A stretch of 13,184 nucleotides of DNA from Russula earlei. Lineage: Eukaryota > Basidiomycota > Agaricomycetes > Russulales > Russulaceae. The DNA lies in the NCBI GenBank assembly GCA_025769875.1, contig JAGFNK010001200.1, forward strand, positions 1-13,184, in the 5' to 3' direction. The notes under the pieces are model-generated. The model ran no database searches, was not told the origin of the DNA, and saw only the letters and a list, made by a program, of their open reading frames with translations. A program made the position numbers and the translations under genes. This document shows, in pieces, positions 7,487-13,184 of this stretch; the first letter of the stretch is position 1; each line of letters begins with the position of its first letter.

Positions 7487-7906
7487 AGTATGCTTTTTCT
7501 CCCCTTTTACTAGTCTCTCATTTTGTTAGTCAGAGATCTGCATGCCACCTATGCATCCATTTCCCAGCCTGCCACCATCTCCCACCCACAATCGTGTTCA
7601 GCAGTGCCATCAGCACCCAAGCAACCACCCACCAGCACTCTCCCTATCCCCCCTCCAGCCTCTCCTTTGCATCATCTCCCCCTCATGTCGCCACTCGACC
7701 ACACCCCTCATCACCACACCTGGCCTCAGCCATCCTTCACAAATTGCCATACTGCCACTACCACAGCCACTGGAGACCACAACTTGATACCTCACATTGT
7801 CCAGCTTCGGTCCCCTTCTTACATCTAGATTTCCTTTCATATGCCTGTCTTTTGTGTTTTTCCTGTCCCTTAGCCTTAGTTCCCACCTGTATATGCTACC
7901 ATCTTG

Positions 7907-7912
7907 AATAAA
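7907..7912 (+). promoter_or_regulatory. AATAAA motif near the right end of repeat copy 1
   Basis: AATAAA lies about 75 bases after the last long match to copy 2, which ends at the window edge. It could be a polyadenylation signal for a transcript of the repeat, or chance. Sequence alone does not decide. Confidence 0.3.
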
Positions 7913-7930
7913 GTTGCCCTGTTGTCCTCT

Positions 7931-8159
7931 TATCATCTGTGTGAACCTGAGTGCAGTTGAATGAACAAACACATTCCTGTGTTCCTGCTAGGTGCTCCTC
8001 CCAGTCAAAAACACTATGGGGCTGCCTCAAGACAACCCATGGGTACAACATGAGGGCAAAATAATAGATATTGACCATGATTTTGAGTTGTAATTCATCT
8101 AATACACATGTGGAGGTGGCTTGAGTCCAGCTCCACCAATGTTCACTCAAATCTCATGA
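7931..8159 (+). other. Stretch before the SAM-like gene, with a diverged internal duplication
   Basis: No clear gene is seen here. Two blocks resemble each other loosely: AACACTATGGGGCTGCCT (about 8010) with AACAATGGGGCTGCCT (about 8162), and ATTTTGAG..ATTCATC..CACATGT (about 8080-8110) with the same words at about 8228-8258. This looks like an old tandem duplication at the 5' side of the gene. Short open frames here could be unrecognised 5' exons. Confidence 0.4.
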
Positions 8160-8438
8160 AAACAATGGGGCTGCCTAGCCCTCATTCAGGCAATTCAGGG
8201 ACAATATGTTTCATATGAATTGAAAGTATTTTGAGGGAGATATTCATCCCACATGTTTGAGGGGGTTTTCTGTGCCAATTTGGGTGGAATTCAAGCTCTG
8301 CCAAGTGCACTGAAAACAGCAATAATCAAGCTTGTGTGGAACCATATCAATGAACAGAAGGTGAAAAACCATGGAAAGGGCAAAGTCAAGCCTTTCAGCA
8401 TCCAGATCGTTGATACCTCTGAACCAGGCACAGAAAAG

Positions 8439-8491
8439 GTGCGCCTAAATGCTACTCCCTATAATTGCATCTGACAATTTCTTGACTGAAG
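8439..8491 (+). other. Intron 1 of the SAM-like gene, 53 bp
   Basis: Donor GTGCGC; branch-like CTGAC at 8471-8475 and again near the end; acceptor AAG. It is phase 0 and contains an in-frame TGA (8472-8474). Splicing joins GTEK to DPGKKK in the frame that stays open through exon 2. A CAG seven bases further on would break the frame, so AAG is preferred. Confidence 0.55.
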
Positions 8492-8695
8492 GATCCAGGG
8501 AAAAAAAAGACCCAGGTACAGTCGGCACCCTCAAATGCACTTTTGGATCTCCCTGGCCAAGAACAACATGAACTTTTAAAGCTCTTGACTGATAAACACC
8601 AGTGTGAAAAGCACAATACGCTGTGCAATGTGCAAATGAATGGTGTACACTACCAGTACACAATGGAGGATCTGAGCATTTGGGCCTCCTTGTTG

Positions 8696-8747
8696 GTATG
8701 CACCATTGTTATCTTTTGGATCTTCAAGCTTAAAACCACCTTTGCAG
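8696..8747 (+). other. Intron 2 of the SAM-like gene, 52 bp
   Basis: Donor GTATGC and acceptor TTTGCAG. It is phase 0, between SIWASLL and APHLTK. The length and signals are typical of basidiomycete introns. Confidence 0.65.
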
Positions 8748-9040
8748 GCACCTCACCTCACAAAAGTTGATGCTCTCCCAGACAAACTGAATCTCATGGA
8801 CAAATGCTTTTGACAGGTGAAAGTCAGGAACTGGGAAACATCACAACCACCCCCTTCTGATATGTTGGGCTCCATGCCAACCTCTAGCCACATGGTGGCT
8901 GGATCATCCTCTGATCCACCCCAATGGGCGCAAATGATGATGATGATGCTGGGAGGCGCCTTTGCTAACAATGTTAATGGTTTGAACTCCCATTGCTTAC
9001 CTTACTCTGAAAATATTGCTCCCTCTACTCCTTACCCTGG

Positions 9041-9048
9041 GTCTTTGC
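9041..9048. repeat. hAT target-site duplication GTCTTTGC, left
   Basis: A perfect 8-bp match to 11020-11027, immediately outside the terminal inverted repeat. Eight bases is the length made by hAT transposases. Confidence 0.92.
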
Positions 9049-9056
9049 TAGTGCTT
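9049..9056 (+). repeat. hAT terminal inverted repeat, left
   Basis: TAGTGCTT, the exact reverse complement of 11012-11019. Similarity beyond eight bases continues weakly (TTCAGGTCAGGTCA against TCAAAGTCCAGTCA). Confidence 0.85.
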
Positions 9057-9339
9057 TCAGGTCAGGTCACATTGACTGCAAAAGACTGCTTGACTGAACC
9101 TGACCTGACTGATCATGAATGAACTTTCAGTCAAGGTCAAACTGGATTGTAGAATGTCCAGTCACAGTCACATCAACTTTCAAGACTGATAAAAACTGGT
9201 CAAGATTTGTCAAGACTGGTCAAGACTGGTGTGCCTGGTGTGCCTGGGATTTCTGTCAAGATCTCATGGGTTTGAGGACTATGGTCACAGCTTTAGGCAA
9301 GCTCTAGACCACCAGTGTGGTGTCTGGAGATGCACAAAT

Positions 9340-9976
9340 GTGAAAGAGCAGGGTTGTTGGACCATTAAGTGGACATCAACTGAGGAACCAGAGGTGGGAG
9401 CAAGAAGGGGAGAGAGGAGCTGGTATCATACACTTGGTTGTTTGAAGTTCTTCATTCAAGCAGAGGCAGATGTCAAAGGAAAGGGGGTCTTATTCTTCTC
9501 TCTCTTTACTACAGAGTATCTATGGGTTTTATATACATGGGGGAAGTACAAAGAGTAGAAGATAATAAAGTAAATGGAATGGTGAAAGGGAATCAGAGGA
9601 TCGGGACCAGGCAAGGTGGTTGAGGGTGTGGTGAGGAATGAATGACGTGAACAGATCTGCATGTGCTCGGACAGAGAATGCGGTTGGATCAGTCTACCCT
9701 CAAGCAGGTCCGCGCTAAAATTGCCTCCCTCTGTGCGCAAACCAAGGAAGCATCTCAAGCGAAAGCATTTAATGTGTCGTGTGAGCCGGGGCATGGTGTG
9801 GGCACATAGTCAGTGGCAAGGGGTGGGCAATGCGGTCAAGGTCTTAATGTTGGGCATGAGGTGGTAGCATGAGCATGTGGTCGGTAGCAAAGGGTGGAAG
9901 GAATGGAGCATCATGTTGTTTTATCCATTGCGGTCCCACACCCAATTCTGTGACCAGCCATGATTCACCTTAGACC
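9340..9976 (-). mobile_element. Decayed LTR relic, family B, minus strand, inside the hAT element
   Basis: Read on the minus strand from about 9972 it gives TAAGGTGAATCATGGCTGG, matching TAAGGAGGATTATGGCTGG at 2918 of the 707-bp LTR, and GTGTGGGACCGC matches GTGTGGAAACGC. Further on, GTATATAAAACC..AGATAC and GTAGTAAAG (9536-9500) align with the TATA region at 3421-3457. It has few CpG left and TG/CA where the other copy has CG. The ends and any duplication are unclear, and the left boundary is a guess from distance to the TATA box. The frames read across it are not coding. Confidence 0.7.
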
Positions 9977-10039
9977 AGACCAGATGACTGGTCATAACCT
10001 GTCATAGTGTGGACCTCTTCCTATACCTAGATGTTCCAT

Positions 10040-10492
10040 GTGTGTGTTCGAGGCAGAGGTGGAGATGAGGTGAGACAAGGTGAGGGAGGAGGTGTGGTAG
10101 TGATGGGCTGTGGTGCACAAGTGGGTGGTCGCTGTGGAACAAACATGAGCACATGAAAACAGCCTGCAAAGCGGAATGAATCAGAAAGCCGTAAAAATGA
10201 AAGAATGAAAGAAAAAAATGCACACAGCTCAATGCATGAAAATCGCACACACAGGAAAAGACACATTGTGTGTGTGTGCCAGGCAGAGGTGGTGACGGAG
10301 TGAGACGAGGTGAGGGAGGAGGCATGGTGGTGATGGCAAACATAGGCTGTGATGCACAACTGGGTGGGCATGGTATGAATGAAAATGCAGCCTGCAAAGC
10401 AGAATGAATCAGAAAGCCATGAAAATGAAAGAAAGAGAGAAAAAAAATACACATGGCTCAAGGCATGAAAGTTGCGCTTGTGGGACAAGATG
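10040..10492. repeat. Two-unit tandem duplication, period about 230 bp
   Basis: AGGCAGAGGTGG at 10051 recurs at 10281. CAGCCTGCAAAGC.GAATGAATCAGAAAGCC recurs 230 bp later, as does GAAAAAAATRCACA..GCTCAA.GCATGAAA. The second unit has small indels. A third partial relic lies near 10543-10586 (GAAAAAAAAGTACAGCTTAATGCGTGA). Long minus-strand open frames here are translations of the duplicated purine-rich sequence and show no known domain. Confidence 0.85.
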
Positions 10493-11011
10493 GGTTGCAT
10501 GCCATCAGGGTCTCAAGTCTAGGGATTGTCCAGATGAGAGAGGGAAAAAAAAGTACAGCTTAATGCGTGATTTTTGCACATGCAGGAAGCTCAGTTGTGT
10601 CATCATGGATTTGTGTGTCAGCATTTGCCCAGCATGCATGGAGGGAGCACATGAAAGTAGCGCACTGCATGATTCCCAATTCAGCGGGAACCCACCTTAC
10701 AGTGCATGCAACAAGGGTGGTGGTGGTGGAAAGGGGCAGCAACATGAGAGAGAGGGAAGTGACAGGATGGTGGCAATGATGATGGAAAGGCAAGGCGAGT
10801 GCAGCTGTTCCTGGGTCAAGAACTGGTTTCAACCTGTCATCCTCCAGCTTTGGTTGGGACTGGTCTTAACTGGTCAATTGACTGCAAATGACCGTGTGTA
10901 ATCAGTCATGTGCAGTCTGGTCCGGTTTTTTGAGGATTGGGCAAACTGGCAGCCAGTCACAGTCATGGTCACACCAAAATCCTGGGAAAAACTGGACTTG
11001 ACTGGACTTTG

Positions 11012-11019
11012 AAGCACTA
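11012..11019 (-). repeat. hAT terminal inverted repeat, right
   Basis: AAGCACTA, the reverse complement of 9049-9056, directly followed by the right copy of GTCTTTGC. Confidence 0.85.
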
Positions 11020-11027
11020 GTCTTTGC
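11020..11027. repeat. hAT target-site duplication GTCTTTGC, right
   Basis: A perfect copy of 9041-9048. Read with one copy removed, the codons GGG TCT TTG CCA CCC join exon 3 to the SAM-like end in frame. Confidence 0.92.
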
Positions 11028-11317
11028 CACCCCAGTCAAAGCACACCACATCCAGTAGGAACATCACCTACCCTGACCTGAGGGAGTGGCTCTGTTCTAT
11101 TGAGGAGCACCCTTTCCAAAATAAATATGGTGAAGATTTCTCACAGTATGCTGACATCCTTGTAGAAACCCACAAACTTTATACAATTGAAGACATTGTA
11201 CCACTCACTTGCAGTGAGCTGGCAGATGTTAGTGGCATGGAATTTGGGACAGCCTCACAGATTTTGCACTTTGCAGTGGAGGATGCATCAGCTTTGGAGA
11301 AAAATAAGAAGGCTTGA
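11020..11317 (+). pseudogene. 3' part of the split gene: SAM-like domain
   Basis: After the linker PPQSKHTTSSRN the C-terminal ~75 residues read YPDLREWLCSIEEHP, FSQYADILVETHKLYTIEDI, LTCSELADVSGMEFGTASQI and LHFAVEDASALEK, ending at TGA 11315-11317. The pattern WL..I......Y...F/L......L.DI..L....L....GM..GTA..IL.FA fits a sterile alpha motif: five short helices with the GM-G turn before the last long helix. SAM domains mediate protein-protein contacts or oligomerisation; the partner here is unknown. The reading frame continues that of exon 3 when the hAT element is removed. By itself this piece has no ATG start. The SAM assignment rests on pattern only. Confidence 0.65.
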
Positions 11318-12194
11318 TTTTAAGAATATATATACTCACACTTTTCTACACTAGACAGACACTATTGTCAAGGCAGTTGACTCTTTTGCCATCTCCCCTT
11401 TCAAGAGCAGGTGGATCCCTAGTGATTACCTCTGTGAGCAGTCATGATTATGAAGGTACCAGGTCCTATCTGAAAGCCTTGCCATGCTGAAAGCAAGGCC
11501 ACTCTTTCACCATCCTCCCCTTTAAGAGTAAGCAGATCTCTTCTTTTCCTCCCTCTCCTCGCTGCCAGCCATCCCTGTTGTATGTGTGCCTGGAATGTAG
11601 CTGATATATCACCCTCAACATCCCTATAGCCTGCGATGGAAGTCTTTAGCACATCACAACGTGGCTGGTACCATCAGTCTGTACCCTGTGCATCTTGCTC
11701 TTTTCTTTTTTTCTGCACCTTTGCCCCATGCCAAGTCAATTGCATGAGGCTGTTGGGGTGGCCCTAGGTCCTGTGGCCTCAGTGCACCCACATGCACAGA
11801 CACCCGAGCATGCCCCTTTGCTGTCAAATGCCCTTTTTTGTTGTCAGATGGGACATTCCCCTCCATTGTTCAGTTGTTGTGTGCTCTCTGACAGACTGAC
11901 AGAGAGCCTGAGGTGCAGTCTTTTGACAGGGTAATATATCACACAAGGGAAGCATTTTTCTAGCAATGACCTAACTCTTTTTTATTTGACTGGTTATATT
12001 ATATGCATTGTATCAGTTTGTGTTCTCCCCAGGTTCCTCAGAAAGACTGCCTTGCAGTTGATGACCCTCATCCACCTTCCCACCTGAATGGTCAGCATGC
12101 TGCCCAAACAAAAGCTTGAACTTGAGGTATTGAGCTCACCCAGTTGTGGTGTCATGGTGCTCATCCTGCACCGAGATTGTGCTGCAGACCCACT
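11318..12194. other. Intergenic stretch between the SAM-like gene and repeat copy 2
   Basis: No gene is seen on either strand. The first part is probably the 3' region of the SAM-like gene. Two similar blocks, CCATCTCCCCTTTCAAGAGCAGGTGGATC (about 11390) and CCATCCTCCCCTTTAAGAGTAAGCAGATC (about 11512), lie about 122 bp apart, a small diverged repeat. Short palindromic CTCTCTGACAGACTGACAGAGAG lies at about 11882-11904. The segment 12030-12190 has a short open frame ending at the start of copy 2, but I recognise nothing in it. Confidence 0.5.
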
Positions 12195-13184
12195 GGTAAG
12201 TGATTCAGTCTTGAATTGCGACTGAAAGACAGAAAACTCACCCATAAAGTGACCATGAGTGGAAGATTCCAAATGATGGACTTGACAATGTTTGTATATG
12301 GCATGTTCAACCTCAAGAGCAAGAGAATGGGCTAGGTGAAGGTGAGGTGGGTGTGAGAAGCGATGTACAGTGTCCAAGTGATGTGTGGCAGCAAGGAAGC
12401 AACTCAAAAAAAACAAGGGTATGTGTATGTGCCACCAACTCGCTCAGTGTTTGCATTTGCATTTGTTTGTTGTGAATCACTTACAAGAGTACATATGTGC
12501 ATATTCCTTTTGTGCCATCTCCTCTTTGTCCTCACATCATCATTGTTGCTGCCAGCACACCACCTCACCCCCATTAACCGCTGCACACCCTTGCCCTCAA
12601 CGCCCCCACCTTCACCATGCACCAACAAGTCCCAACACACCACTGAAGAGCCCCATACCATGCTGCCATTCTTTCTTGCCATCAGACAGTGTTGCTACTG
12701 TACATTTCAGTATGCTTTTTCTCCCCTTTTACTAGTCTCTCATTTTGTTAGTCAGAGATCTGCACACTGCCTATGTGTCCATTTCCCAGCCTGCCACCGT
12801 CTTCCCTCTCCCTTTCTACATCCACACCCCCTCACTCCTCTACCTTGCATCTGCCATCCAATCTCTCCAATCGTCCCACCTGCAATTGCATTTGGCAGTG
12901 CCATCAGTGCCCAAGTGACCACCCACCATCACTCTCCCTATCCCCCCTCCAGCCTCTCCTTTGCATTGTCTCCCCCTCGCATCGCAACTCAACCACACCC
13001 CTTGTCACCACACCTGGCCTCAGCCATCCTTCACAAATTGCCACACACCACTACCACAGCCACTGGAGACCATGACTTGATACCTTGCATTGTCCAGCTT
13101 CGGTCCCCTTCTTACATCTAGATTTCCTTTCATATGCCTGTCTTTTGTGTTTTTCCTGTCCCTTAGCCTTAGTTCCCACCTGTA
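12195..13184 (+). repeat. Dispersed repeat, copy 2, truncated by window end
   Basis: This corresponds to copy 1 (about 6005-6518 and 7482-7896) without the family-A solo LTR. It keeps the unoccupied insertion site (ATTTC, 12704-12708) and 72 bp near 12795-12866 that copy 1 lacks. The left boundary is abrupt: homology starts at about TAAGTGATTCAGTC, and the left inverted-repeat arm of copy 1 is absent. The 252-codon plus-strand frame at 12363-13121 is probably accidental, since copy 1 disagrees in frame. Confidence 0.88.

Larger units (their letters stand above)
5860..7930 (+). repeat. Dispersed repeat, copy 1, interrupted by a solo LTR
   Basis: From about 6005 to 6518 and 7482 to about 7896 this matches 12195-13184 on the same strand, block by block. 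Differences are mostly CpG-type transitions, plus a 72-bp segment missing here near 7579. The left edge is cut by the chromovirus (5859/5860), so the start of the repeat is elsewhere. The portion 5860-6004 is not found in copy 2. Past the end of copy 2, copy 1 continues into AATAAA at 7907-7912. The sequence is rich in CCACC/TCACC and gives long proline- and histidine-rich frames that do not agree between the copies, so I treat it as non-coding. I cannot assign it to a known superfamily. Confidence 0.85.
8160..9048 (+). pseudogene. 5' part of a spliced gene with C-terminal SAM-like domain, split by a hAT element
   Basis: I do not recognise the N-terminal part. Exon 1 is open from 8160 and reads GGIQALPSALKTAIIKLVWN and HGKGKVKPFSIQIVD up to 8438. 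Exon 2 (8492-8695) reads LDLPGQEQHELLKLLTDKHQ, then a Cys/His-spaced HQCEKHNTLC, and DLSIWASLL. Exon 3 starts at 8748 (APHLTKVDALPDKL) and runs through a Pro/Ser/Met-rich low-complexity linker to the insertion. Both introns are phase 0 and join the frames exactly. In-frame TGA codons at 8232-8234 and 8811-8813 could be decayed CGA, so the gene was probably dead apart from the insertion. The start codon is uncertain; an ATG at 8253 lies downstream of the first TGA. Confidence 0.65.
9049..11019. mobile_element. Non-autonomous hAT DNA transposon, 1971 bp
   Basis: The ends are TAGTGCTT (9049-9056) and AAGCACTA (11012-11019), an 8-bp perfect terminal inverted repeat beginning TAG, flanked by an 8-bp duplication. 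Both subterminal zones are dense in ACTGG/CCAGT and GTCAAG words, for example TCAAGACTGG repeated near 9205-9230 and AACTGGACTTGACTGGAC near 10990-11008. Such arrays are typical transposase-binding regions of hAT elements. There is no transposase ORF: the open frames are short and carry no hATC-type dimerisation motif, so mobilisation would have needed another copy's enzyme. An LTR relic and a 230-bp tandem duplication have been added inside. The element is inserted within a coding exon. Confidence 0.88.

Noticed and set aside
8001..8100. A short frame starting at ATGGGGCTGCCT as an upstream exon
   Set aside because: It ends quickly at TAA, and the resembling block at about 8162 is read in another frame in the gene, so coding status cannot be supported.
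10002..10500. Two overlapping minus-strand frames of 150 and 157 codons rich in Phe, Ser and His
   Set aside because: They are translations of the 230-bp tandem duplication, repeat the same words, and have no membrane or transposase pattern beyond composition.
12363..13121. A 252-codon plus-strand open frame in repeat copy 2, ending in RSPSYI as does a frame in copy 1
   Set aside because: Upstream of a one-base indel near 7750/13040 the two copies are open in different frames. The composition is simple (Pro, Ser, His), there is no domain, and the changes follow CpG decay, not codon position.
1..13184. CRISPR arrays, bacterial operons, tRNA or rRNA genes
   Set aside because: No regularly spaced repeats, ribosome-binding-site-led gene runs or conserved RNA sequences were found. 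The content is eukaryotic and repeat-derived.

Overview
The window is a nest of transposable elements, with one broken non-repeat gene, from what looks like a basidiomycete fungus, most likely an Agaricomycete. The evidence is a Ty3/Gypsy chromovirus with a C-terminal chromodomain, ~52-bp GT-AG introns, a SAM-like C-terminal domain of a type I associate with Agaricomycete hypothetical proteins, and heavy CpG-to-TpG/CpA decay between repeat copies. No intact protein-coding gene, rRNA, tRNA or CRISPR array was seen. Nothing prokaryotic is present.

Layout. Positions 1-90 are the 5' tip of a minus-strand LTR (family A) that lies in the gag gene of a plus-strand chromovirus. That chromovirus runs 91-5859: gag zinc knuckle, protease, reverse transcriptase, RNase H, integrase, chromodomain, polypurine tract, and a 3' LTR at 5031-5859. 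Its integrase is split at the HHCC zinc finger by a 707-bp CpG-rich solo LTR (family B, 2917-3623, flanked by GCGC). From 5860 the chromovirus's host DNA appears: a dispersed repeat (copy 1, 5860 to about 7930). It contains a ~80-bp inverted repeat and is cut by a 963-bp minus-strand solo LTR of family A (6519-7481, 5-bp duplication GTTTC). Copy 2 of the same repeat (12195-13184, running off the window) lacks that LTR and so shows the empty site.

Between the two repeat copies sits a spliced, non-viral gene remnant (about 8160-9048 plus 11020-11317). Its C-terminus looks like a SAM domain. A 1971-bp element inserted in its coding sequence (9049-11019) has TIRs TAGTGCTT/AAGCACTA and a perfect 8-bp duplication GTCTTTGC, the signature of the hAT superfamily. 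Removing the element and one duplication leaves the gene in frame. The hAT element encodes no visible transposase. It carries an old, decayed family-B LTR relic (about 9340-9976, minus) and a 230-bp tandem duplication.

Inferred order of events: an ancestral repeat and the SAM-like gene came first; the chromovirus inserted into the repeat and the hAT into the gene; family-A LTR elements inserted into gag and repeat copy 1; the CpG-rich family-B LTR in integrase is probably the latest. At least four of the in-frame stops in the chromovirus pol are TGA where the family normally has arginine, as expected from CpG deamination of CGA. I found no new cellular system. The interesting content is the readable insertion history and the methylation-type decay.
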